Positions 24,570-32,874 of a stretch of 50,857 bases of DNA are shown in pieces. Under the pieces are notes generated by a model. That model searched no databases, was not told the DNA's origin, and saw only the letters and a list, made by a program, of their open reading frames with translations. Made by a program: the position numbers and the translations under genes. The DNA lies in assembly GCF_010211755.1 (NCBI RefSeq), contig NZ_PDWR01000026.1:1-50857 (forward strand). The letters are read 5' to 3'. Each line of letters opens with the position of its first letter. Position 1 is the stretch's first letter. This DNA is from Pseudoxanthomonas sangjuensis. GTDB lineage: Bacteria > Pseudomonadota > Gammaproteobacteria > Xanthomonadales > Xanthomonadaceae.

Positions 24570-26804
24570 TTACTTGCCGAACAGCCGCCCGGTCAGCGTT
24601 GCGGCATCGCTCAACTGCAGGTCGCCGGCGGATTTGCCCAGCGCCAGCCGGTAGCTTCCGCCGGCGATGCGCCATTGGTTCGCCTCGGCGTCGAATTTTG
24701 CCAGCAACCGCGGGTCGGCCGTGAGCGTGACCTTGCGCGATTCGCCCGGCTTCAGCTCGACGCGCTCGAATCCGAGCAGGCGCATACGCTTGCCGTCCGG
24801 CGCGCCGACCAGGTACTGCTGCGGCACGTCGGCGCCGGCGCGCTTGCCGGTGTTGGTGACCGTGAACGTCGCGGTGACCGTGTTGCCGCCTTCGACCTTC
24901 AGGCCCCTGTAGGCGAAGCTGGTGTAACCGAGACCATGGCCGAACGGGTACATCGGCTTCAGGTCCTTCTGCGCGTACCAGCGATAGCCGACCTCGGCGC
25001 CTTCGTCGTAGCGGATCGTCGTCGGCGTACCCCATGGCGTGCCGAGTCCCGCCAGTTCCGGGCGCGGCGTCTGTTCGAGGCTTTCCGGGAAGGTGATCGG
25101 CAGGCGACCCGACGGATTCACCTTGCCGGCGAGGATCTCGGCGATCGCCCGGGCGCCGGCCTGGCCGGGATACCAGGCCTGCAGGATCGCCTTGACCTTG
25201 TTCCGCCACGGCATCGACGCCGGGTTGCCGGTTTCGAGCACGACGATCGTGTTGGGATTGGCGCCGGCCACCGCGTCGATCACCGCGTCCTGGCCCCACG
25301 GCAGCGACAGGTCGACGTTGTCGAAGCCCTCGCCTTCGACGCGGATGCCGAACGCGACGACGATGTCCGCGCGCCTGGCCGTCAACGCGGCCTCGGCCGG
25401 CGTGTAGCCGGGATCGAAATCGATCGTCGCATCCGGGAACGCCTTCTCCAGTTCCGCCAGCGGCGACGGCGCGAACAGGTGCATGTTGCGACCAGCGCCC
25501 ATGATGCCCGCCCCGCCGATCTTGACCACGCCGGCGTAGCCGCCCACCGGTTTCACCGCGCCCGATCCGGTGCCGGCGATGATTCCTTCCTGCGCATGGC
25601 CGCCGATCACCGCGATCTTCAGCTTCCTGCCCGCCGCCAACGGCAGCACGCCATCGTTCTTGAGCAGCACGATGCCCTGCCGCGCCATGTCGAGCGCGAT
25701 CGCGTTGTGCTTCGCCAGGTCGACCTCCGGCGCGGCGCCCCATTTGTCGATGCCGACCGAATAGGCCGCGTAGAGCATGCGCCGCACCATGTCCGAAAGC
25801 CTTTCCTTCGGGAACCCGCCGTCGGCATACGCCTTGCGCAGCTTGTCGGTGAACGCCTCCGCGCCCCATTGCTGCACGTCCAGCTGGATGCCCGACTCCT
25901 GGTCCAGCCCCTTCAGCGCGTAGTCCCACGCGGGCGTCGCGCCCCAGTCGGACATCACGTAGCCCTTGTAGCCCCACGTGTCCTTCAGCAACTTGTTGAG
26001 CAGCAGGTCGTTGCCGCAGGCGTAATCGCCGTTGATCTTGTTGTAGCCGCACATGATCGAACCGGGCTGCGACTTCTCGATCGCGATCTGGAACGCCAGC
26101 AGGTCGGATTCGCGGTGCCCCGCCGGATCGACGATGGCGTCGAGCCAGTGGCGGTTGGTCTCGTTGGCGTTGAGGGTGTAGTGCTTCAGCGTGGAGATGA
26201 CGCCCTCGCCCTGGATGCCGCCGACGGCGGCCGAGGCCATGACGGCGCTGACCCATGGATCTTCGGAGTAGTACTCGTAGTTGCGGCCGTTGCGCACCTC
26301 GCGCTGCAGGTTGATGCCGCCGGCCAACTGGATGTTGAAGCCGCGCGAGCGCGCTTCGCGGCCGATCGCCGCGCCGCCCAGCCGCGAGAGTTCGGGGTTG
26401 AAGGTCGATCCGGCGAGGATCAGCGCGGGGAATGCCGTGGCGCCCTTGTCGTCCGGCCGGTAGCCGGGGTTGGTGACGCCCATGCTGGCGTCGCTGCTCT
26501 GGAACGCGGGAATGCCCAGGCGCGGGATGCCGGGCGTGTAGCCGGCACTCATGTTGTCCACTTCTGCCGGGATGCGCGGATCGCGCGGCACGCCGATGGA
26601 AGGCACCTCGCCGATCAGGCTGACGAGCATCGAGAAGCGCTCGTCGTCGGTCATCTGCCGCTCGGTCTCGGCCGCCTTCGCCTGCGCGGCGTCGGGCGCG
26701 AGCTGCGCCATCGCCACGGCGGGCGCCAGCGCCGCCGCGACCAGCGCGCCGAGCCGCGCGCGCGCAAGCGCGCGCCGCGGGATCCTGTCGAATGCCTTGG
26801 CCAT
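24570..26804 (-). CDS. secreted family GH3 beta-glucosidase-like glycosidase
   Basis: The 744-residue enzyme has a signal peptide with an Arg-rich n-region and AMA cleavage site (after residue 33). The GH3 N-domain contains the KH motif LKHYTLNANETNRH (Lys207-His208) and the nucleophile region GYVMSDWGAT (Asp286). The second alpha/beta sandwich holds DGVLPL and KIAVIGGHA, and a C-terminal fibronectin-III-like domain (from about 640) contains GYTSFAYRGLKV. It should cleave beta-linked glucose or related sugars from oligosaccharides in the periplasm or outside the cell. The ATG is chosen for the GGAGGGAG site and the signal peptide it gives. Confidence 0.93.
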   Translation of the reverse strand: MAKAFDRIPRRALARARLGALVAAALAPAVAMAQLAPDAAQAKAAETERQMTDDERFSMLVSLIGEVPSIGVPRDPRIPAEVDNMSAGYTPGIPRLGIPAFQSSDASMGVTNPGYRPDDKGATAFPALILAGSTFNPELSRLGGAAIGREARSRGFNIQLAGGINLQREVRNGRNYEYYSEDPWVSAVMASAAVGGIQGEGVISTLKHYTLNANETNRHWLDAIVDPAGHRESDLLAFQIAIEKSQPGSIMCGYNKINGDYACGNDLLLNKLLKDTWGYKGYVMSDWGATPAWDYALKGLDQESGIQLDVQQWGAEAFTDKLRKAYADGGFPKERLSDMVRRMLYAAYSVGIDKWGAAPEVDLAKHNAIALDMARQGIVLLKNDGVLPLAAGRKLKIAVIGGHAQEGIIAGTGSGAVKPVGGYAGVVKIGGAGIMGAGRNMHLFAPSPLAELEKAFPDATIDFDPGYTPAEAALTARRADIVVAFGIRVEGEGFDNVDLSLPWGQDAVIDAVAGANPNTIVVLETGNPASMPWRNKVKAILQAWYPGQAGARAIAEILAGKVNPSGRLPITFPESLEQTPRPELAGLGTPWGTPTTIRYDEGAEVGYRWYAQKDLKPMYPFGHGLGYTSFAYRGLKVEGGNTVTATFTVTNTGKRAGADVPQQYLVGAPDGKRMRLLGFERVELKPGESRKVTLTADPRLLAKFDAEANQWRIAGGSYRLALGKSAGDLQLSDAATLTGRLFGK

Positions 26805-26951
26805 TTTTTCTCCCTCCGAGACTACGGTTCGCATGGGCGGCGGCGCATGCTTCGCCGCTTCTTCGGTAACGCGGGCCCACCCCCGGCCCGAGCGTACAAA
26901 CCGTATCGGCAACGGCCGACGCATCGAGGACGCGGCTTCCCTCGCGGCGGC

Positions 26952-27263
26952 TCAGCTGCCCCAGTCGGTGAAGACGCCCACGGCCAGTTCGGCCCACACC
27001 CACAGGAAGCCCAGCACGATCGCGATGGCGGCGACGATCCGCGCCCCGCGCGTGGCCAGCAGCCGCATCGCCAGTTCGAACAGGCTGCAGACGATGAGCA
27101 GCAGCAGGCCGAAGACGACGAAGTCGGACAAGGTCCATTGCACCTCGCCGGTGAACTGCATCGCCACGAACGGCAACGACAGCAGCGCCGCCGCGCCGCC
27201 CCATACCGCCAACCGCCACCGGTTCCCGCGCCGTGCGCCGGCGCCTTCGATGTTTCCCGCCAT
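26952..27263 (-). CDS. small multi-pass membrane protein, unknown function
   Basis: The 103-residue product has a basic N-terminus and three clear hydrophobic segments (about 18-37, 43-69 and 75-97). I recognise no family motif. The ATG at 27263 is chosen because GGAG lies about eight bases upstream; an ATG 18 bases earlier is in frame. It is on the same strand as the GH3 gene but 147 bases before it, and 251 bases separate it from the TonB receptor. That upstream gap contains a short tandem repeat and otherwise nothing recognised. Confidence 0.6.
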   Translation of the reverse strand: MAGNIEGAGARRGNRWRLAVWGGAAALLSLPFVAMQFTGEVQWTLSDFVVFGLLLLIVCSLFELAMRLLATRGARIVAAIAIVLGFLWVWAELAVGVFTDWGS

Positions 27264-27311
27264 TGTCCTGTCTCCGTGCATGAGTGAGGCTTCGACCTGG
27301 CCCCGGCAACC

Positions 27312-27335
27312 GGCACACGGCACACGGCACACGGC
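27312..27335. repeat. short tandem repeat, 7-base unit
   Basis: Three full copies of ggcacac plus a partial one lie just upstream of the small membrane-protein gene. The tract is short and could vary in copy number by slippage. No function is implied. Confidence 0.7.
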
Positions 27336-27514
27336 AAGTCTGCCGCACCCGTTCGCGAGGCAGTCCAAGCTTCCGCCGCGCGGGTGAACGTACCAAGGGC
27401 CCGGCGTGAAGCGGGAATGAAGTCGGCGGCGCATCGAAGCCCGCCGCGGCCCCGGTCTTTCCGGGCGCCCGGCAAGCGGGGGCGCGCACGACCTGCCGCG
27501 TCCCCTGCCCGGCC

Positions 27515-29599
27515 TCAGTACTTCGCGCCGAGGCGCAGCCACAGCGTCCGGCCCGGCTCGGCGATGCGCACCGGATCGGCGGGGTAGCCGAAGGCCGCGC
27601 TGCCGGCCAGGGTCAGGTGCTCGGCGTAGTAGCGGTCGAACAGGTTGTCCACGCCCGCCGTCAGCTGGAACACGTCGTCGATGCGGTACGCGGCGTGCAC
27701 CGCCAGCGTGCCGAAGCCGGCCGTCGGGCCGAGGTCGCGGGCGACGACGTTGCCCTGCCCCGGCGCCACCCGCGACTGGCGCGCGACGCCGCGCAGCAGC
27801 GCCCCGGCGGACCAGCGCCCGTGCCCGTCCCATTCGGCGCCCAGCCGCGCCTCCAGCGGCGACATCTGCGGCAGCGGCCGCTGCTCCGTCGCGTTCTCGC
27901 CCCATGCCCAGGCCAGCGTTCCCTCGAAGCGCCAGTGCATGCTCGGCTTCCACGCCATGCCGGCTTCCGCGCCGTGGATGTTCGCATCGACGTTGCGGGC
28001 GACGGTGGTGGTGCCCATCATCCCGCCCGGCAGGTAGTCGAACAGCACGAAGCCGTCGATCCGCCCCGCGTAGCCCGAGACCCACGCGTCGATGCGCGCG
28101 GTGCGGTACTGCAGGCCGACGTCGAGCTGCGTGGTCCGTTCGGTGCCGACGCCGGCGAAGGCGTTCACGGCGCCGTCCGGCCCGCGGTTGGCGCTGAACA
28201 GTTCCCAGTAGTCCGGCATGCGCTCGGTCTGGCCGACGCCGGCGTACCACGACAGGCCCTGCCCGGCGGCGCCGTGCTCGTAGCGGACGAAGCCGGCGGC
28301 GAGCGTTTCGCGCCGCGTCTGCCCGGCCGTCGGGTTCGGCATGCCCATCGCGCCGGCAACCAGGCGCTCGTCGCGGGTGGTCGCCCGGTCCGCGCGCGCG
28401 CCGGCCACGATGCGGGCCTGGTCGTCGATGCGCCAGGTCGCCTCGCCGAACACGCCGGTATCGCGCAGCGTGGCGTCGCGCTGCCACGGCTGCGCGGCAT
28501 AGGTGTTGCGCCCCATGCCGTTGCGGCTGCGGTGGCGGCTGTCCTGCGCATCGAAACCGAGCGTGGCGTCGAACCGCTCGCCCGACAGCGACAGCGCCGC
28601 GCGGCCGCCGGTGGTCAGGCGCTCCACGTTCGACGCCATCGGCATCGGCATCGGCCCCGTCGGGTTCGGCTCGCGCATCGTGTAGTTGTCCATCACGTGG
28701 TCGGCGCGGTTGCGGTACACGTTCGCCTCGATGCCGTCGAACACGCCGGGCAGGTTGCGGCGCTCGAAGCGCAGCGCCTGGCTTTCGCGCAGGAACTGCA
28801 CGCCGTCCATGCCGCGCCCCGCGTAGCGGGCCTCGCCGTCGCCGCGGCCGACGGAGCCTTCCAGCAGCGTATCGGCATCGGGCGTCCACGCCGCCGCCGC
28901 ATCGGCGTTCCACTTGGTCCAGCGCGACGGCACCACGTCGCCGTGGCCGTCGTGGTAGTCGTCCGAATCGGAGCGGTTGGCGGAGACGCGCGCATAGCCG
29001 CGCGGCGCACCCCACGTCGCATCGGCGACCTGGTCGTTGCGGCCGTCGCTGCCGGCCAGCAGGCTGCCGCTGCCCTTCAGCGTCGGCGCGTCGAAGACCT
29101 CGCGGTCGCGCGAGAAGCGCACGGTGCCCGCGGAGGCGCCCGGTCCCCACAGCACGGTCTGCGGCCCCTTGACGACGACCAGCCGGTCGAAGGTGTCGGG
29201 CGAGACGTAGGACAGCGGGTTGTCCATGCGCGCGGGGCAGGCGCCCGGCATCGCGCCCTCGTTGGTCAGCAGGTTCAGGCGCGAACCGAACATGCCGCGC
29301 AGCACGGGATCGCCGTTGGTGCCGCCGTTGCGGATCGCGGTGAAGCCGGGGATGGTCTTGAGGTAGTCGGCGCCGTCGCTGGCCGGCATCGGCTGGCGCG
29401 GCTGGCGCGGGTCGGTTTCGAAGGTCAGCGGCGAAACCGGGCGGACGCCGATGACGACGACCGAGTCGAGGTTGACCGGATCGGCCGGGGCGTCGTCCGA
29501 CGCAGTGGTGGCGGCCTGGAGCGTGGTGGCGGACAGCGCGATGGCGACGGCAGCGCACAGGCGTGCCGAGGCCGGCGTCCGCGGAAGCGAACGTAGCAT
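27515..29599 (-). CDS. TonB-dependent copper receptor (OprC/NosA type)
   Basis: This 694-residue outer-membrane receptor has a signal peptide, a TonB-box-like segment (SVVVIGVRP), a plug domain (about 70-170) and a 22-strand-type barrel ending in an aromatic-poor KY. The plug has the OprC signatures GGTNGDPVLRGMFGSRLNLL, a Cys-containing loop (GACPARMDNP) and the Met-rich loop MPMPMASN (near 328). All of these fit copper binding. In Pseudomonas, OprC/NosA take up copper, the latter for nitrous oxide reductase. It lies 54 bases downstream of the DUF2946 gene on the same strand, probably in one operon. Confidence 0.92.
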   Translation of the reverse strand: MLRSLPRTPASARLCAAVAIALSATTLQAATTASDDAPADPVNLDSVVVIGVRPVSPLTFETDPRQPRQPMPASDGADYLKTIPGFTAIRNGGTNGDPVLRGMFGSRLNLLTNEGAMPGACPARMDNPLSYVSPDTFDRLVVVKGPQTVLWGPGASAGTVRFSRDREVFDAPTLKGSGSLLAGSDGRNDQVADATWGAPRGYARVSANRSDSDDYHDGHGDVVPSRWTKWNADAAAAWTPDADTLLEGSVGRGDGEARYAGRGMDGVQFLRESQALRFERRNLPGVFDGIEANVYRNRADHVMDNYTMREPNPTGPMPMPMASNVERLTTGGRAALSLSGERFDATLGFDAQDSRHRSRNGMGRNTYAAQPWQRDATLRDTGVFGEATWRIDDQARIVAGARADRATTRDERLVAGAMGMPNPTAGQTRRETLAAGFVRYEHGAAGQGLSWYAGVGQTERMPDYWELFSANRGPDGAVNAFAGVGTERTTQLDVGLQYRTARIDAWVSGYAGRIDGFVLFDYLPGGMMGTTTVARNVDANIHGAEAGMAWKPSMHWRFEGTLAWAWGENATEQRPLPQMSPLEARLGAEWDGHGRWSAGALLRGVARQSRVAPGQGNVVARDLGPTAGFGTLAVHAAYRIDDVFQLTAGVDNLFDRYYAEHLTLAGSAAFGYPADPVRIAEPGRTLWLRLGAKY

Positions 29600-29653
29600 G
29601 GGTGTTCTCGCATATCGGGAGTTGGCGGGCGTGCGCCCGGTGGGGGTTTGCGG

Positions 29654-30061
29654 TCAGCCCACGCTCGGCGGGCCGCGCGCTCCCAGTCCCGTGACGACGG
29701 CCCGGCCCGGTTGGCCGAGCGATCCGCTGGCACCCCAGCGCAATGGCCACGCCAGCGCGGGAACCGCGAAGACGTAGGCGCCCGGCAGCGACAGCGAAGC
29801 GAGGATCGGGCAGTACTCGCAGTCGCCGTCGGCGGGAACCGCAGGCCCGCCGTGGCCTTCCTGCGCAGGCGACTGGTGCATGCCGTGCATGCCCGCCATG
29901 TCGTGCATGCCAGCCATGCCGGCGTGGTCGTGGTGCTGCGCCTGTTGCTGCGGCTGTGCCGCGACGACCCGCACCACCCTGCCCAGCGACGGCATGAACA
30001 CAAGCGCCAGCGTCGCCGCGAGGGCGAGACGTGAGAAAACCTGGTTCCACTGGCGCGACAT
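29654..30061 (-). CDS. DUF2946 family Met/His-rich protein, probable copper handling
   Basis: The 135-residue protein has an N-terminal hydrophobic segment (about 10-25), a Met/His-rich stretch with repeated GMH/MAGM units (about 43-63), the DUF2946 motif CEYCP (Cys81, Cys84) and a second hydrophobic segment. The Met, His and Cys side chains are suited to Cu(I)/Cu(II). It precedes the copper TonB receptor. The ATG at 30061 is chosen over one three codons upstream because the upstream one lies inside a GATAAT -10 box. Transcription should start at or next to 30061, giving a leaderless message. Exact biochemical role is unknown. Confidence 0.8.
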   Translation of the reverse strand: MSRQWNQVFSRLALAATLALVFMPSLGRVVRVVAAQPQQQAQHHDHAGMAGMHDMAGMHGMHQSPAQEGHGGPAVPADGDCEYCPILASLSLPGAYVFAVPALAWPLRWGASGSLGQPGRAVVTGLGARGPPSVG

Positions 30062-30068
30062 GGCGCCC

Positions 30069-30109
30069 ATTATCGGCCGGAATCCCGGCCTGCCTATGAC
30101 TTAAGTCAA
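30069..30109 (-). promoter_or_regulatory. FNR/DNR-type promoter for the copper operon
   Basis: On the minus strand, TTGAC-TTAA-GTCAT (30109-30096) matches the symmetric FNR/DNR-family box at 9 of 10 positions. Twenty-one bases further on lies GATAAT (30074-30069). With a start at about 30061 the box centre is at -41.5, the class II activator position. This predicts activation under low oxygen by an FNR/Crp-family regulator. Confidence 0.6.
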
Positions 30110-30207
30110 CTGGAATGCATCGGCGGTGGATGTCGCGGGCTCCCAGATGCCCGCATTGCGGGGCCGAGCGTGCGCTAACGCGAACGCATCGGCAACCCCA
30201 AGGTTGA

Positions 30208-30236
30208 TGATCAGACCAGCGACAGTGTGATCAGAC
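30208..30236. repeat. direct repeat TGATCAGAC, 20 bases apart
   Basis: Two identical 9-mers start at 30208 and 30228, two helical turns apart and each containing the palindrome TGATCA. They lie between the low-GC ATPase gene and the copper operon. A related gatcaga occurs beyond the other end of that gene (about 32808). Could be a regulator site or a trace of insertion; neither is shown. Confidence 0.45.
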
Positions 30237-30290
30237 TCAGGGAATGAGGGCTAGAGACCGCCTACGACCCGACGCGAACATCCGAGCCAG

Positions 30291-32723
30291 TTATCCGCCG
30301 ATGCCGTACTTTCCATATAAATGGTCGTAGCGACCCTTAAGAAGTTGCAGTTCATTCTTCAATCTTGGATCTGAACGGTGCGAGCTCAAACCGCGCTCGA
30401 GTTTTGCGATGAGGGCTTTCGCGATTGGGAGCTGAACAGGCCTGCTTTTCAAGTACGCCCATGCACGTTGCACGTCACAACGAATTTCAGGAATTCCCAG
30501 TTGATGTGCCTTCCTCAAGGAGATCTCTGATGCCCTAGGGTTTCCTAGACGCGCCTCGATCAACCCGCGGGTGAACCATACCTCACCTTCATCGGGAAGC
30601 AACTCTACGGCCTTCTTTGCCTGGTGCAGAGCAGCTTCATTGTCGCGCAGGTCATGAAAGAGAAAATACGCGAATCGATCTCTAAGCCAGCCATTTGTGG
30701 AGTCATTCAGAACGGCTGCTTCATATAGTCGACGAGCTTCTTCAAATTTACCTTGCTGCCGTGCTTGGTGTGCCGCTCTGGCTTGAGGAATGCGATATGC
30801 CTCGCCTACTCGATCGCCGGTGAACTTTTGGGCATCTCGGACGAATGCGGAGTAAGCCTCTCGCGCCTTCGATACCTCAGCATCTGAAGGACTATCCATT
30901 CCCGAGGCCAATTTGACCGACTTATTCTTGGCGAATTCGAGAAAATTCCGAGAAAACGTAATCTGTGGCTGCCCCTGAATGACAACTGTCGACGCAATCC
31001 CACCAGACTCTTCAAGCGCTTGTTCAGTGGCGGATGGAGAGATGCTAATTACATCAGAGCAAATCTTGAGAGATTGCGCATCATGCGCATCACCAACCCT
31101 AGCCATCAAGAGGAGAACTCTGCGCACATCCAGAGCGAATCTTCCCCAGGCATCCGCAAAAAGAAACTCCCCCAACTCTCTCTGCAGCATGCTCGCGACG
31201 CGAGTAGTAGCATCTTGGAGCTTGCGCACACTTGGGTCGGATGCGGCGTTTGCCAAAGCTTCCAATACGATTGGACGGCGCTCTAATGCGCTAATTTCCT
31301 TGAGCAACTCAGAATCTGAAGCCTTGTTGAGTAACTTAGAATTGAGCTTTCTCCCCCGACGCTTTATGAGATCTAGCGCTTCCGATTCATCCAATACGTC
31401 AATGGCAATTGGAACCGCCTCCGTCAATTCCCGCCTTCGCGATGTCAGCAGCGTTCGCCCAACTCTGCGCCCAACCTCGCGTAGTTCTTTTCCGAGTTCA
31501 GTTCTCTCTTCTTCACTGGAAATAAGGGTTTCCGTGTTGTCAACTATCAACAACACATCTTTCGGGGTGTAGCCCAGATCATTCTTGATCCTAGTCTGGA
31601 GCTTGCTCGTAGCCTCCACAGCCGTTGAACGATAGAAGTTTTGGTCTGGATACGCGGAAAAAAGAAGTTGGTGAACTTGCGCGAGCATTTCGACCAAGTG
31701 CGGCTGCCCAACGCCAACTGGGCGAAGTCCATCAAGACCCCACTGAGTTCGTTTCGCCGTATAGAAGACAATTACCGAAGGTCTCCATTCAACCTGTATT
31801 TGCTCATCGAGAAGTTGATGGGCGAATTCAATGGCAAGCGTCGTCTTCCCATAGCCACCGTCCCCGAAAATCAAGCTAGCTCTAGAGCCTTCGTCGTTCG
31901 CCCACTCAACCAACTCCTCAATTTGACTCTGTCGCCCGGTAAATGTATCTGTCGTCCGATCAGGCACAAAGCACAGAGGGTTCCAAGAGTTGTCCCAAGT
32001 CGTGAGTTGTGGAGCTCCTTGACCACCTAAGGTGAAGAATGGATTGGTCGAGTCATAGTTGAACTCTTCCCGCTGCAGATTCCCGGAAACTCTTTGGCAA
32101 TAGACTCTGCACCTGTCTCTTGCCAGCGTCTTTACTCTTCTGATCAGGCAAGGGCTCCCTTCGAAGGTTCGTAGGAATTGAAGCTCAGTTCTACTGCCCG
32201 TGGGGCCAAACTGAAGAGAGTCATTCTTGCCTGTTTGTGGCAAGAAATTCCGGAAGCCATCGATTAGAAAGCGTAATGCATCAATGTCTGCTTCACGATC
32301 GTATCCTCCTGGCAAGCCATGCCCCTCAGCTCCATCATTGCGACGAGCGATCGTATTGCGAAGTAGAGAAATGAGATTTCCGCCATCCTCACCAGAGATT
32401 CTCGACGCGGCGCGCTCGCCGACTGGCAAGATAAGAGTGCGTGAAGCTCCAGACCACCCCGCCTGTTCTACTGATATGAGTAGAGCTTCAAGGGCATCGA
32501 CTAGCGATCCATCTGCTGGCTGCAGCAAAGGCAGCACATATTTCTGAGGAGGCTGCAACTCCACCGGAACATTCTTCTTGGAGACCCATTCAATAAGTGC
32601 GTAGTCCACTTGCTGGATAAGCATTCTGGAAGTAGATACAAAACGCGCCCTGCACTCAACGTCGTTTGAGCACGTTTCTAAGTCACTTAGCAAGCTGGTG
32701 AAGTATCGCTCCATATCCCCCAT
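30291..32723 (-). CDS. NB-ARC/STAND-like P-loop ATPase with TPR-like repeats, probable defence protein
   Basis: This protein of about 810 residues is clearly foreign in composition. Positions here count from the ATG at 32723. An N-terminal region without clear homology (1-220) contains RRNDGAEGHG (127-136), which resembles the RN..H motif of HEPN nucleases. The ATPase follows: TGRQSQIEEL (262-271), Walker A GDGGYGKT (287-294), Walker B VLLIVD (390-395), RTLLTSRRRE (423-432, like the RNBS-B motif) and RRPIVLEAL (482-490, like the GLPL motif). TPR-like helical repeats (about 645-745) form the C-terminus. Such proteins usually sense invaders or stress and trigger an effector. It stands alone, with no partner gene beside it. 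Start is uncertain: a GTG precedes the chosen ATG, and another ATG lies three codons in. Confidence 0.8.
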   Translation of the reverse strand: MGDMERYFTSLLSDLETCSNDVECRARFVSTSRMLIQQVDYALIEWVSKKNVPVELQPPQKYVLPLLQPADGSLVDALEALLISVEQAGWSGASRTLILPVGERAASRISGEDGGNLISLLRNTIARRNDGAEGHGLPGGYDREADIDALRFLIDGFRNFLPQTGKNDSLQFGPTGSRTELQFLRTFEGSPCLIRRVKTLARDRCRVYCQRVSGNLQREEFNYDSTNPFFTLGGQGAPQLTTWDNSWNPLCFVPDRTTDTFTGRQSQIEELVEWANDEGSRASLIFGDGGYGKTTLAIEFAHQLLDEQIQVEWRPSVIVFYTAKRTQWGLDGLRPVGVGQPHLVEMLAQVHQLLFSAYPDQNFYRSTAVEATSKLQTRIKNDLGYTPKDVLLIVDNTETLISSEEERTELGKELREVGRRVGRTLLTSRRRELTEAVPIAIDVLDESEALDLIKRRGRKLNSKLLNKASDSELLKEISALERRPIVLEALANAASDPSVRKLQDATTRVASMLQRELGEFLFADAWGRFALDVRRVLLLMARVGDAHDAQSLKICSDVISISPSATEQALEESGGIASTVVIQGQPQITFSRNFLEFAKNKSVKLASGMDSPSDAEVSKAREAYSAFVRDAQKFTGDRVGEAYRIPQARAAHQARQQGKFEEARRLYEAAVLNDSTNGWLRDRFAYFLFHDLRDNEAALHQAKKAVELLPDEGEVWFTRGLIEARLGNPRASEISLRKAHQLGIPEIRCDVQRAWAYLKSRPVQLPIAKALIAKLERGLSSHRSDPRLKNELQLLKGRYDHLYGKYGIGG

Positions 32724-32874
32724 CACCCAAAAGTTAATTGGGACTCATCAGAATTTTAGCGTGCTGGCCGCGATAAGCCATCCCCGATCCATCTAATGAA
32801 AGGCATCGATCAGATGATCGCCACGAATCGGTCCGGTTAATCCATTTCGCCAGCACGCGCAGCGGATGCGCGCT

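Noticed and set aside
27264..27514. Possible CRISPR or other array in the gap with ggcacac repeats
   Set aside because: Three 7-base units without spacers; a simple tandem repeat only.
26952..30050. A thousand-codon minus-strand frame across the small membrane protein, the TonB receptor and DUF2946
   Set aside because: Only its last 103 codons look like a protein; the rest is out of frame with the receptor, which has full signal, plug and barrel features.
30291..32723. A toxin-antitoxin or multi-gene defence operon around the ATPase
   Set aside because: No co-directional partner lies within 150 bases on either side; plus-strand frames inside the gene are short shadows.
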